NCBI GenBank assembly: GCA_036514635.1
Contig: DATBWU010000125.1
Span: 1-25,753 of the forward strand
Direction of reading: 5' to 3'
Source: DASSFZ01 sp036514635
GTDB taxonomy: Bacteria; Chloroflexota; Anaerolineae; Fen-1058
DNA: 25,753 bases
This document shows, one piece after another, positions 7,817 through 16,200 of this stretch. Under the pieces are notes generated by a model, which had not been told where the DNA came from, made no database searches, and saw only the letters and a program-made list of their open reading frames with translations. Position 1 is the stretch's first letter. Each line of letters opens with the position of its first letter. A program made the position numbers and the translations under genes.

Positions 7817-8641
7817 TTATTCTCGAAGCTTATCTTCCAGGCGCGGATCGATTCGCACCGGCGGCGAACCGAATGTATAGCGTGTATCCTCTCGCAGCGC
7901 CTCGAAAGCCGGGTCGATCAAGACCGGCATGCCCCACTCAGCGATCGTTTCACCGCGATAGCGCGGCATCTTATTGACATCGGGAATCGCACCGGCCAGC
8001 ACAGCCGGCTTCATGAACGCGACAGCTTTGACGAGCGACGAAAAGCCGAGCAAGACACTCTGAGCGCTTGCCTCGTCGCGCAGCGTCACCGCATCCCACG
8101 TGATCGATGCCGGATCGGGCTGCGCCCATCCGCGCAGCGGCGGTTCCTGATGCACCAGCAAGAACACGCGACGCGGAAGCGGCTGATCCGGCCAGGCAAC
8201 CACCCTCTCCATTCCAGGCGTGGAGACCTGAGCAACCCGATCGGCCACATGCGATGGAGGCTCGCCGCGCACAAGAAGGAATGCCCCTTCCAGCACAGTC
8301 TCGGTCAGGATGCGAGTGAAGCCAGCCTGCTGCAAAGCCGCCGCCAACTCGGCGAGCGAGCAAGTTTCATCGGGCAGCAGGAAGATAGCCCTGCCACCCG
8401 GCCGAAGCCGGACTTGCGGCACTTGCGCCAGATCGCTCGCGAGCGCGGCGTCACATTCGCCATCGTCGCACACCACGGCAAACTCGTTCTCGATCAGCGC
8501 CCTCGCCCACGCATGGGCCGTCTCATCCAGAGGATGGACGCACACCCGATCGACGCTGGGTGGCAGATGCTTCGCGATCAGTTCGGCGATCTTAGTCAAC
8601 TCAACCGGCACGCTCACCTCGCTGATGCGCCGATTCGTCAT
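7817..8641 (-). CDS. Unrecognised protein, possibly a degenerate methyltransferase
   Basis: No family was recognised with confidence. Residues about 30-130 resemble the second half of a class I methyltransferase fold: an acidic strand segment, LRPGGRAIFLLP near 80-91, then a helix, AGFTRIL and a final strand. No SAM-binding glycine motif is visible. The remaining 140 residues have a distinct, Pro-rich sequence with FSSLVKAVAFMKPAVLAG. Its ATG overlaps the stop codon of the upstream RsmC-like gene (ATGA, 8641-8638), so translation is probably coupled. A partner or pseudo-enzyme role with RsmC is inference only. Confidence 0.75.
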   Translation of the reverse strand: MTNRRISEVSVPVELTKIAELIAKHLPPSVDRVCVHPLDETAHAWARALIENEFAVVCDDGECDAALASDLAQVPQVRLRPGGRAIFLLPDETCSLAELAAALQQAGFTRILTETVLEGAFLLVRGEPPSHVADRVAQVSTPGMERVVAWPDQPLPRRVFLLVHQEPPLRGWAQPDPASITWDAVTLRDEASAQSVLLGFSSLVKAVAFMKPAVLAGAIPDVNKMPRYRGETIAEWGMPVLIDPAFEALREDTRYTFGSPPVRIDPRLEDKLRE

Positions 8642-9759
8642 TTCACGGCTTCAAACACGCGGAAGCGACCATCCTCAAAGATCACACGCGCGTCGGAAAA
8701 CAACCCGCTCATCTCGCGCTCGTAACGCAAGAAGCGATTTGCCACCAGGAACAGTCGCCCGCCTGGTCGAAGCACTCGATCCGCGTCGCGAACAAACTGA
8801 CGCGCCACCAGATAATCGGTGCCGCCCCCTTGATGAAAAGGCGGATTCGTCGCCACCACATCAAAGTGCCGATCGGCCACCGCTGATGCACAGTCGCTCC
8901 AGATGACATCGGCATCACGAATCCCGTTCGCCGTCAGCGTCCGGCGCGTGGCCTCGATCGCGGCCGCGTTGGCATCGACGTACGTCACCCGGCTCCCCAT
9001 CTGCGCCGCGACCAGCCCGACGATCCCGCAGCCGCATCCCAGATCGAGCAGCGACTCACCGGCGCGAAACGTCATCGCCTCGATCAGTCGCCGCGTGCCC
9101 TCGTCAAGTCGATCGCGGGCGAACACGCCGGGGCCGCTCACAACACGCCAGCGCGATCCGCGAACATCCACCTGCGTCTCGGCGAAACCATCGCCATCGT
9201 TCTCGGCGACCCGATCGGGCCGTACAGCGACTGCCACGCGATGACCTTTGCCATAGGCGACAACTTCGGCTGCCCCGAAGATCGAGTGCAGATCGTCAAT
9301 CGCACTCTTGATGCCGGAGCGGTTCGCGCCCACAAGATATATCCGCCCGCCCGGCTTGAGCGTGCGGGCCGCGTCCGCGAGCGCTCGACGCACCACGTCT
9401 CGCGCTTTAGGAAGTGTCACCGCCGCCACGTCGTAAACCGGCGCAGGCATAGACGACGCGACGCCGTTCAATGCCAGCGTTCGGCGCGCAGCCTCAACCG
9501 CGACAATGTTGTCGTCGCGCGCCGTGGCTTGCGCGCCGCGCAAGGCCGCTGACGCGACCGCGATCCCTGCACCGGCATGAAAGTGGATCAGGCGATCCCC
9601 CTGCCCCACCTCTATCGACTCGGCCAGCAGGCACGCCCCATGATCGACCCGATCCCAATCGGCCAGCCCCGGCTTCGCCGCGTAACGGATCACCTGGTCG
9701 CCGGCACGCGCCTCGAACTCACGCCACTCATAGTAGCCGGCGTCCCCCTCAACCTTCAT
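8638..9759 (-). CDS. rsmC: RsmC/RlmG-type rRNA guanine-N2 methyltransferase
   Basis: Predicted SAM-dependent enzyme that methylates a guanine N2 in rRNA; RsmC targets 16S G1207 and RlmG a 23S guanine. The two-domain layout fits the family. The N-terminal half is a degenerate methyltransferase fold (HFHAGAGI in place of motif I). The C-terminal half is catalytic, with LLDLGCGCGIVGL near residues 239-251 and the TNPPFHQGG motif near 310-318. At 373 aa the length is right. The choice between RsmC and RlmG is uncertain. It starts 10 nt after the HypE-like gene, and its start codon and ribosome binding site lie inside a heptamer repeat. It overlaps the next gene by 4 nt. Confidence 0.85.
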   Translation of the reverse strand: MKVEGDAGYYEWREFEARAGDQVIRYAAKPGLADWDRVDHGACLLAESIEVGQGDRLIHFHAGAGIAVASAALRGAQATARDDNIVAVEAARRTLALNGVASSMPAPVYDVAAVTLPKARDVVRRALADAARTLKPGGRIYLVGANRSGIKSAIDDLHSIFGAAEVVAYGKGHRVAVAVRPDRVAENDGDGFAETQVDVRGSRWRVVSGPGVFARDRLDEGTRRLIEAMTFRAGESLLDLGCGCGIVGLVAAQMGSRVTYVDANAAAIEATRRTLTANGIRDADVIWSDCASAVADRHFDVVATNPPFHQGGGTDYLVARQFVRDADRVLRPGGRLFLVANRFLRYEREMSGLFSDARVIFEDGRFRVFEAVK

Positions 9760-9774
9760 CCCTCATCCCTCACT
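9747..9774. repeat. Heptamer repeat spanning a stop and a start codon
   Basis: On the minus strand four 7-bp units read AGTGAGG, GATGAGG, GATGAAG, GTTGAGG (9774-9747). The first holds the stop codon of the HypE-like gene (9772-9770) and the third holds the rsmC ATG (9759-9757). The GAGGG of unit 2 serves as ribosome binding site. Confidence 0.7.
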
Positions 9775-10780
9775 CGAACGCCTTTGTGATCTCATCACGC
9801 GGAAATATCTTCAGCGGCGATACGCCTGACTCACCACGGATGACCACACCTCGCTCCGGCTCGGCGACACGCCCGATGATCGAGGCTTCGATCCTCGCGG
9901 CCCGCAACGCCGACACGATCGTATCGGCGTCTTCCGGCTCGACGGCCATCAGCATCGATCCCGATGCGATCACACCCCACGGATCGATCCCGAATACGGC
10001 GCACAACGCTCGCGTCTCTGGATACACCGGCACCGACTGCGCGTCGATCTCCAGACCCACCCTGGCCGATGCGGCAAGCTCGTGCAGGCCGGTCGCCAGC
10101 CCGCCTTCAGTCGGATCGTGCATCGCGTGGATACGGCCTGCGCCGATCGCAACCTGCGCGTCGCGCACAACACTGATACCCGGATCGTGCAAGAACCGGC
10201 GCGCGCGGTGCAGGTAAGGCAGATCGAATTTGCCGATCAACGCCGGGGCTTTCTCGCGCGCCAGGATCGAGGTGGCCTCCACCGCGATGCGCTTGGTCAG
10301 CACCAGCACATCGCCCACACGCGCGCCGGACGGCATGATCAGCCGTTCACGCGCCACTTCGCCCAGCATCGATCCGACGACGAGAGGCCGGTCGATGCCG
10401 AACGTCACCTCGGTATGCCCGCCGATCAGCGCTGCGCCGACCTCGTCGCAGGCTGCGCGCATCTGCTCGAAGATCGACTCGACGAGCACCGCGTCCGACT
10501 TGCCTTCGGGCAGCAGGATCGTTACCAGGAACCAACGCGGCGCTGCGCCGGTCGTGGCGATGTCGTTGGCATTGACGTGCACTGCGTACCAGCCGATCTC
10601 GTCGGTCGCGAAGGTGATTGGATCGGACTTGGCGACCAGGCACGTGCCATTCGCCATTTCGATTACGGCGCAATCGAAGCCGACGCCCGGCCCGACGATC
10701 ACACGCCGATCGCGCAACGTGATCCGTGCCAGCAGGCGAGACATCACGTCGAAGGGAAGTTTACCAGGGGGAAACGCCAT
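9770..10780 (-). CDS. HypE/AIR synthase-like protein (orphan)
   Basis: Member of the PurM/HypE/SelD/ThiL ATP-binding fold. The AIRS N-terminal domain shows the usual DCAVI and AVHVNANDIATTGAAPRW segments and GGHTEV (ATP-binding region, about residues 121-126). The C-terminal domain carries MHDPTEGGLATGLHELA. At 336 aa it has HypE length, but the C-terminus ends DEITKAFE and lacks the PRxC cysteine that true HypE needs to carry the carbamoyl/cyanide group. No other hyp or hydrogenase gene is nearby. It is therefore probably a relative with another ATP-dependent role. First gene of a coupled trio with rsmC and the unknown gene, downstream of a structured leader-like RNA. Confidence 0.85.
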   Translation of the reverse strand: MAFPPGKLPFDVMSRLLARITLRDRRVIVGPGVGFDCAVIEMANGTCLVAKSDPITFATDEIGWYAVHVNANDIATTGAAPRWFLVTILLPEGKSDAVLVESIFEQMRAACDEVGAALIGGHTEVTFGIDRPLVVGSMLGEVARERLIMPSGARVGDVLVLTKRIAVEATSILAREKAPALIGKFDLPYLHRARRFLHDPGISVVRDAQVAIGAGRIHAMHDPTEGGLATGLHELAASARVGLEIDAQSVPVYPETRALCAVFGIDPWGVIASGSMLMAVEPEDADTIVSALRAARIEASIIGRVAEPERGVVIRGESGVSPLKIFPRDEITKAFE

Positions 10781-10810
10781 CGTGCAGTCCTGCTTTAATC
10801 AGAAACATCG

Positions 10811-10914
10811 ATCCACGAATCCTCACGAACACACGCCTTCGGCGGGTGCACTATAGCCCCCGTAGCGAAGCGGAGTGGGGGTGCTCCCGTGAACACGAAT
10901 AAACCTGCGTGGAT
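10811..10914. repeat. Nested palindromic intergenic element
   Basis: Ends ATCCACG (10811-10817) and CGTGGAT (10908-10914) are inverted complements. Inside lies a hairpin CCCCC (10857-10861), loop GTAGCGAAGCGGAGT, GGGGG (10877-10881). A near copy of this inner core occurs inside a coding sequence at 21742-21764. Between this element and the HypE-like gene (10781-10810) no clear promoter was found. Confidence 0.6.
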
Positions 10915-10929
10915 AGAAAAACTCGAGAG

Positions 10930-10965
10930 AAACAAAAGACCGCTCCTGCGAGCGGCCTTTTGTTT
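10930..10965 (-). terminator. Intrinsic terminator of the structured RNA
   Basis: Arms 10965-10950 and 10945-10930 form a 16-bp stem with a 4-nt loop. The minus-strand RNA pairs completely with one G-U wobble, while the plus-strand reading has an A-C mismatch, which favours action on the minus strand. The 3' arm is U-rich (CUUUUGUUU) and more U-rich sequence follows. It lies 20 nt beyond the micro-ORF stop plus an 11-bp hairpin arm, and about 150 nt before the HypE-like gene. Confidence 0.85.
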
Positions 10966-10988
10966 GCGCCGTGGCAGACCCAAGGTCT

Positions 10989-11039
10989 CTAGAAAACCGA
11001 AGGTGATGCCACGGCGCTGGGTTTACCACTGTTACTCAT
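10989..11039 (-). CDS. 16-codon micro-ORF with exceptional Shine-Dalgarno
   Basis: Reads MSNSGKPSAVASPSVF then TAG. The preceding AGGAGGTGAT (11053-11044) is complementary over ten bases to the 3' end of 16S rRNA, with a 4-nt gap to ATG 11039. A second in-frame ATG at 11045 would add Met-Pro. Such a strong site on so short a frame, inside alternative hairpins and ahead of a terminator, suggests a leader peptide or small protein. No run of a single regulatory amino acid is seen, though 5 of 16 residues are Ser. Confidence 0.55.
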   Translation of the reverse strand: MSNSGKPSAVASPSVF

Positions 11040-11112
11040 CGGCATCACCTCCTCCTTTCATTAGGATGGCTTGGAATGAACTGTCGACGGTCTTACCGTC
11101 AAGGATGATGCA

Positions 11113-11141
11113 ATTATGAACGAGAGTGAAGCAAGTGTCAA
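11113..11141 (-). promoter_or_regulatory. Near-consensus promoter of the structured RNA
   Basis: On the minus strand TTGACA (11141-11136), a 17-bp spacer and CATAAT (11118-11113). Predicted start about 11106. It is divergent from the fmdB promoter 31 bp away. Confidence 0.8.
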
Positions 11142-11171
11142 GTGGCACGAAAGTCGGGGCCACATCAACTC

Positions 11172-11200
11172 TTGTCAGCGAACTTCAAACGGGGTAAAAT
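11172..11200 (+). promoter_or_regulatory. Promoter of fmdB-like gene
   Basis: TTGTCA (11172-11177), a 17-bp spacer and TAAAAT (11195-11200). Predicted leader of about 35 nt to ATG 11242. Confidence 0.75.
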
Positions 11201-11241
11201 CACGCGCTGCACGAGCATTGCTGTGAAGCGGAGCGTAAGAA

Positions 11242-11520
11242 ATGCCCACGTATACTTACCGGTGCAGTCATTGCAAGCATCAATTCGACCTGGTTCAGAA
11301 ATTTACCGACCCCCCGATCGAGCGCTGCCCCAACTGTCGCCGTAAGACCGTGCATAAAGTGCTCCACCCCGCGTCGATCCAATTCAAAGGCTCGGGCTGG
11401 TACATCACCGACTCGAAAGGGTCAAGCTCGCCTACGTCAAGCAGCAAGCCAGTCAAGAAAAAAGAGTCTTCAGAGCCAAAGTCCGAGACGCCCTCATCGT
11501 CCGGCAAAGACTCTGACTAG
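11242..11520 (+). CDS. FmdB-family zinc ribbon protein
   Basis: Small putative regulatory or nucleic-acid-binding protein. The N-terminus MPTYTYRC is the family start. Four zinc ligands are present as C8-x2-C11 and C29-x2-C32, followed by a HPASIQFKGSGWYITD segment that is conserved in the family. Residues 60-92 form a charged Ser/Lys/Glu-rich disordered tail. At 92 aa it has typical length. GGAG at 11230-11233 lies 8 nt before the ATG. Apparently monocistronic: own promoter upstream and a strong hairpin about 150 nt downstream. The function of this family is not well established. Confidence 0.9.
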   Translation: MPTYTYRCSHCKHQFDLVQKFTDPPIERCPNCRRKTVHKVLHPASIQFKGSGWYITDSKGSSSPTSSSKPVKKKESSEPKSETPSSSGKDSD

Positions 11521-11548
11521 TACATCGCGGCGGAAATACCCCAACGGT

Positions 11549-11618
11549 TTGTCATGCTGAGCGGAGCGAAGCATCCCGCCCATAGTGCCGAGACTCTTCG
11601 CTTCGCTCAGAGTGACAA
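11549..11618. repeat. 70-bp palindromic element after fmdB
   Basis: Ends 11549-11571 and 11596-11618 match as inverted complements in 20 of 23 positions; outermost bases are TTGTCA and TGACAA, with GAGCG/CGCTC and CGAAG/CTTCG inside. It has no coding capacity and resembles a REP/MITE-like intergenic element. Confidence 0.7.
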
Positions 11619-11668
11619 CCATTGACTCATTTAAGCCCAGGAGCACTAGCTGTCACGCCTCCAAGCAA

Positions 11669-11699
11669 CGCGGCCGGCAGGGTTTCCTTGCCGGCCGCG
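11669..11699. terminator. Strong GC hairpin between convergent genes
   Basis: Stem 11669-11682 with 11686-11699, 14 bp including one G-U pair and a TTT loop. On the plus strand it is followed by CTTCGTTTG. It sits between the convergent fmdB and the 99-aa gene and could stop transcription from both sides, although the T-tract is weak. Confidence 0.6.
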
Positions 11700-11737
11700 C
11701 TTCGTTTGAGAGAGTCGCACGCCGTGCGCTGAAGAGA

Positions 11738-12037
11738 TCAGAGTTGAAAACCGCCCGAAGCCGGAATCACTTTGTGCTTGAAGTCAGTCACATATTGCAT
11801 CAGGCGATCTTCGAGGCGTTTCCATTCGGGCGAAGTCAGCGCCTTGCGCGCAGCGGCCGCATCATGGGCCAGGCCGCTCATCAGAATCTGTGGGACATCG
11901 CCGTAGACCGTAAACCACACCTCGTGCGTCTCGATGCCGAGTTTTTGCAAGCCCGGCGCCCACTCCTTGACCACGAATTCAAAGTACTCCGATTCGTGCC
12001 CCTGAACAATGTCCCAGCTCATCAAAACCTTGACCAT
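11738..12037 (-). CDS. Small dimeric alpha/beta-barrel-like protein, function unknown
   Basis: A 99-aa protein with a ferredoxin-like pattern: strand MVKVLMSWDIV, a helix with EYFEFVVKEWAP, strand GIETHEVWFTVYG, strand PQILMSGLA, a helix with SPEWKRLEDRLMQYV, and a final strand. This resembles single-domain ABM/NIPSNAP-type dimeric barrels, but no exact family can be named. The frame opens at 12058, but ATG 12037 has GAGGAG (12046-12041) just upstream and starts directly with the first strand, so it is preferred. A TATAAT box lies at 12077-12072. Confidence 0.75.
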   Translation of the reverse strand: MVKVLMSWDIVQGHESEYFEFVVKEWAPGLQKLGIETHEVWFTVYGDVPQILMSGLAHDAAAARKALTSPEWKRLEDRLMQYVTDFKHKVIPASGGFQL

Positions 12038-12071
12038 TCGCTCCTCGCGCTTGAGCATCTCGAACGCCTGA

Positions 12072-12077
12072 ATTATA
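12072..12077 (-). promoter_or_regulatory. Probable -10 box of the 99-aa gene
   Basis: Perfect TATAAT on the minus strand. The -35 is weak (GGTACG or TGGTAC at 17-18 bp). Predicted leader of about 28 nt. Confidence 0.45.
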
Positions 12078-12192
12078 CCCGTGTTCTCCGGGACCGTACC
12101 AGCTTATACGGCAGGGCAATCGCATCGAGTATGCCAATGCCTGATTCGTTAAAATACGGTGCTTTGTCCACCGCGTCCTCGCGGCTGACCTG

Positions 12193-12265
12193 CCCTCGCG
12201 TGCAAAGCACGCGGGGGTTGCGCTCCGCGTGCTGTTCGCGGAGTGGACGCCCGCGAGACGCGGGC
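12193..12265. repeat. Cluster of three consecutive GC hairpins
   Basis: Hairpin 1: 12193-12203 with 12207-12217 (11 bp, one G-T, AAA loop). Hairpin 2: 12223-12229 with 12237-12243 (7 bp). Hairpin 3: 12249-12255 with 12259-12265 (7 bp, AGA loop). It lies just downstream of the LPVTG gene and upstream of the 99-aa gene on the same strand, so it may terminate or protect the surface-protein transcript. Nothing coding was seen in 12078-12302. Confidence 0.65.
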
Positions 12266-12302
12266 TTCGAGCAACTTTTCAGACAGGCTTTTAGGGGCAG
12301 CG

Positions 12303-13253
12303 CTAGAAAACAGGCGCGCGCCTCTGCCGGATTCGGTGCACGACGATAATCAGCGCCGCCAGCGCCAGGCCGATCCATACCAGCCACTCACCCGATCCCG
12401 TGACCGGCAGTATAGTCGGCCCGCCCATTCCTTTCAGTGTCGTCGATGCCTGCACCGCCACGCCCTCGCTCGACACGAACGAGGCAACGATCGGGTGTGT
12501 GCCCTGTGGCCCGCCATCGTTCGGCGCTGTAGCCACGATGACGAAGGTCGCCTTATCGCCGGGCGACATGTCGCCCACATTCGCCATCGCCAGCTGCCCG
12601 TAGGAGAGCGCATCGCCCCGATCCGTCGTGAGGCCCGTGGCGGCCAGGCCATCCGGCAGGAGGTGCGTGATCCATACGCTGGAGAGTTTCTGGCCGGTGG
12701 TATTGCTCGCCTTGATGGTGATGGTCACCGTTTGCCCGGCGCCGACCACGCCCGGCGCGGATGAGACACTCACCAGTGCAGGGCCTCGGGCCGGCGACGA
12801 CCTCGATGCAGAGAAGTTCACGCGCAGCGCCAGGCCCGGTCGCGGGCTGAGCGCCACGTCGCTCACCGAGGCCTTCCACGGTGTGCCATCGCCCGCCACG
12901 TTGAGCCAGCCGATGTCTTGGCCCAGCGTCTCGAACTGGTAATAACCGTTCGCGTCCGTCAACGTCGCCAGCTCAAAGCCATCGCCGGTGAAGCGAACGG
13001 CCACCCCTGCGGCCGGTCTGAGCGGGTCGCCGTTCGTCCACACGTAACCGGACAGCGACGGATTTTCAGCGACAGAGGCGGCCGGTGGAGCCGGTGTTAC
13101 GCCGCCGGACGGTGTCAGTGTCGGCCTGACCGCAGTCGCCGTCTGCTGGAGCGACCCGGCGCTCGACGGTGCGACCGGCCAGGCCAGCAGCATCGCGGCA
13201 AGCGCGAGCCATCCGAGGAAGACGAACGCTTTTTTCACCGGGCGATTGCCCAT
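12303..13253 (-). CDS. Cell-wall-anchored (LPVTG) surface protein with DUF11-type domain
   Basis: Secreted protein predicted to be linked to the cell envelope by a sortase. Signal peptide at about residues 1-33 (basic start, hydrophobic core, SSA cleavage region), a Thr/Pro-rich linker, a carboxypeptidase-regulatory/SdrD-B-like domain (SGYVWTNGD ... TDANGYYQFETL, about 68-120), a DUF11-like domain (VTITIKASNTTGQKLSSVWITHLLPDGL), then LPVTG at about 282-286 (codons 12410-12396), a hydrophobic helix and the basic tail HRIRQRR. An upstream in-frame ATG exists at 13271, but ATG 13253 with GGAGG at a 7-nt spacing is clearly better. It starts 14 nt after the stop codon of the giant surface protein, so the two form an operon. 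No sortase gene is in the window. Confidence 0.88.
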   Translation of the reverse strand: MGNRPVKKAFVFLGWLALAAMLLAWPVAPSSAGSLQQTATAVRPTLTPSGGVTPAPPAASVAENPSLSGYVWTNGDPLRPAAGVAVRFTGDGFELATLTDANGYYQFETLGQDIGWLNVAGDGTPWKASVSDVALSPRPGLALRVNFSASRSSPARGPALVSVSSAPGVVGAGQTVTITIKASNTTGQKLSSVWITHLLPDGLAATGLTTDRGDALSYGQLAMANVGDMSPGDKATFVIVATAPNDGGPQGTHPIVASFVSSEGVAVQASTTLKGMGGPTILPVTGSGEWLVWIGLALAALIIVVHRIRQRRAPVF

Positions 13254-13267
13254 AGGACAACCTCCGA

Positions 13268-16200
13268 TCACGGGTTGGGAGTCGGTCGCGGATCGAGCGG
13301 CGGCACTCCTGGAGTGTTTTCGCCGGCGACAATCGACCCGGCCGCATTCACAACGACGCTCAGCGGGCCGAATAGATTGTCCAACTCGGACAATTCTACC
13401 ACCAAACCATTCGCGCCACCGAACGAATCCACTTGTGCATACAGCGTGTGTGCGCCGGACGTGGCGAACCAGCCGGGCCAGTTGCTATAGACCGCCGAGG
13501 GATCGTTCGGGTCGTCGAGCATGGCGGTGTCGAGTGTGAGCGACTGGCCGGGCAGCAGCGGCGATCGCAGCACCCAGGCCTTGCCCACCGGCGCGGTCTC
13601 GTTCCACGGCTGGCCGGGCTGAGGCACGCCGCTCGGATCGACGTACAGATCGATCCAGAATCCGGCGGGCGCGGTGGCCGGGCCGGTGTTGGCAATCGTC
13701 ACGCTGATCAGCGTCGATTGTGTCGCAACCGGCGAAGCGGGCGTGACGACGATGTTTTGCACCACCAGGTTCGGCCGGGCCGTGTAGTTCTTCATCACCA
13801 GGGGTAGATACACCGGCCCGACCCGTGTCGTGAAGGCATCGACGACCGGCCCGGCCTCGTCGCTGCCGAAGGCGACGGTATTCGTCAACAGCGTGCCGAA
13901 CGGCACACCCACGCCAACGGTCAACGTCACGACGATCGTTCCATTGGCGGGCGGAACGATCGTGCCGAGGTTCCACACGTTGTTCCCGGCGCTCGGCGCG
14001 GGGCTTGCCGCGACGAAGGTCAACCCCGATGGATAGGTCTCGGTCACGCGCGCGTTCGTCGCAGGCGCGTTGCCGATGTTGGCGTAATTGAGCCGATAAA
14101 CGACCGTGTAGCCGGGCATCGTCGCGCCGTGACCGGTCTTGTCGATCGTCAACACGGCGGCGCTCGTCACGTTGACGACATGGATCGCCTGCGCGCTCGC
14201 CGCGCCGGCTGCGCTCACCTGCGCCCGATTTGTGATCGGCGTGCCGTTGGGCAACGCGGGCGCGACCGTCACGGTGACGACGATGGTGCGCCGCTCGCCC
14301 GCGTTGAGCGTGCCCGGCGTGTTCCATACGTTATTGCCGATATTCGGCGCGGGATTCGCCGAGACGAATGTCACGTTCGGATCATACGTATCGCTGACGA
14401 CGACGCCGGTTGCCATCGCCGTGCCGGTGTTGCTGTACTCGATCGTGTACACGATCGTCCCCGCCGGTGCAACGGTCGAGGCGTTGGCCGTTTTGCGAAC
14501 ATCGAGCATGACGCCGCTCACAGTTGCCACATGCTGTGCGGTGTTATCCGATGCGTCTTCGCCGGGCGTCGTCGTGGCGACAGAGGCGGTGTTCGTCAGC
14601 AGCGTGCCCGTCGTGAGCGTGAGCGGAGCCGTCGTCGTGATCCAGATCGTGTGCGACCCGCCGGGCGGCAACGGCCCCAGATCGAAGCCGAGCGGATCGG
14701 GGCCGGCGGTCTGCGTCACCGCGCTCGACGCGCTGAACGACGCGAAGTTGAGCGCGTCCGGCAGATTATCGGTGAGTGTGACGCCCAGCGCATCGGTCGT
14801 GCCGGAGTTCGTGACAAGCACGCTGTACATCACATTCGTACCCAGTCCGATGACCGCCGGGCCGGACTTAGAAATGTTCAGCCGGGGTCGGCTGTGCGCG
14901 ACGACAGTCACCGGCGATCCGGTCGCCGTGTTGATCGAATTGTCGGCCACCGCGCCATAGTCGGCATTCGTGATCAGTGTGCCGGTGATCAGCGGGCTGG
15001 CGACGATTGCCGTGAACGTCACGCCGGTCGATGCGCCCGGCGCGAGCGGCGCGAGGGTCCAGGTGATGCGCCCGCTCGACTGGACGCTGCCCGCGCTCGC
15101 CGAGCCGAAAGCCGTGTTGAGCGGCAGTGCATCGGTGACGATCAGGCCGCTGGTTGCGGCGTTGCCGGTGTTGGTGACGGTGAGCGTGTAGGCAATCGGC
15201 TGGCCCGACTCCGCCGGGTCGGGCGAGGCGATCTTGGAGATCGACAATTGCGAGGCGGCGACGAGCGTCGTGACCGTGATGGCGTTGTTCGCCGGATCGT
15301 CGCCGGGCGTCGTCGTGGTGATCGAAGCCGTGTTCGTCAGGATCGCACCGAGCGGCGTCGCCAGCGGCAGGCTCACCGTGACGACGATCGTCTGGCCCTG
15401 CCCCACCGCGAGCGATCCGGCATTCCAGATCAACGGATCGGGTTGACCGACCAGCGCCACGCCACCTGGCACTGTGGCTGTGACGAATACTGTCTCGTCG
15501 GGTAAGTTATCAGTAATCAGTACGTTCGCTGCACTCGACGTGCCCGTGTTGCTGTAGGCAATCGTGTACGTGAACGTGCGGCCCGGTATCGCGGCAGCAG
15601 GCGCGCGCTTGGCGATGCCAAGCTCAGGCAAAAGGATCGTTGTCGAAACGGCATTCGATGTCGCGGTGTGGCGCGAGCCGCCCGACGCGGCGTCGTCCCA
15701 CTCCAGGAGAGCCGTGTTGACTTTCGTGCCCGACGCGCCGAGGTCGATCTGACCGGTGATGGTGATCACCATTTGCGACTGCGGCGCAAGCGAGGTCGCC
15801 GTCGCCGTGACAAGTGATCCGCTGAATCCGGTCTGACCACTATTTGACTGAACACCAAGGATGGTGATTTCAGTGGGCAGTGTGTCCGTCACCGTGACGT
15901 TGTATAGCGACGCATTGACCGGCGGCTGCGGGAACGCCAGCGTGTAGGTGATCAGGTCCAGCCAGTTCGCGCCGGTCAAGTTGGCGGTCTTGGTGATCGC
16001 CGCGGGTGGCACGTTGAGCGTGACGGCGCGCGTCGCGCCGAGCAGGAAGTTGTAGTGGCGCTCGAACGGATCGTCGCCGGGCAGGCTAGAATAATCGGCG
16101 AGCAGCGCCTGGTTCGGCAAGGCCGCGCCCGCGCCGACCGAGTTCTGCGCCAGCGCAGAATACGTCAACGTGAAGATCGTCGAGGGCGCGGTCGTATTGC

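Larger units (their letters stand above)
10930..11106 (-). ncRNA. Candidate structured RNA or leader with alternative hairpins
   Basis: Predicted transcript of about 177 nt, from the promoter at 11141-11113 to the terminator at 10930. Elements in order: a 6-bp 5' hairpin (11100-11095 with 11091-11086); a Shine-Dalgarno block (11058-11044); arm A1 (11050-11041) pairing perfectly over 10 bp with A2 (11010-11001); and arm B1 (11017-11007) pairing perfectly over 11 bp with B2 (10976-10966). B2 abuts the terminator stem. A2 and B1 overlap at 11010-11007, so the full hairpins exclude each other, and hairpin A covers the Shine-Dalgarno. This is the layout of an attenuator or riboregulator, or a stand-alone small RNA. 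No known riboswitch class was recognised. Confidence 0.6.

Noticed and set aside
9770..10780. Hydrogenase maturation cluster
   Set aside because: Only a HypE-like protein is present, it lacks the C-terminal cysteine motif, and no hypA-D, hypF or hydrogenase gene is nearby.
11041..11060. Resemblance to the 3' end of 16S rRNA (ATCACCTCCT)
   Set aside because: It is the complement of a Shine-Dalgarno site on the minus strand; no other rRNA sequence surrounds it.
14129..15505. Long plus-strand open frame (458 codons) opposite the giant DUF11 gene
   Set aside because: Arg-rich, no domain features, fully antisense to a clear coding frame; a shadow caused by high GC and repeated domains.
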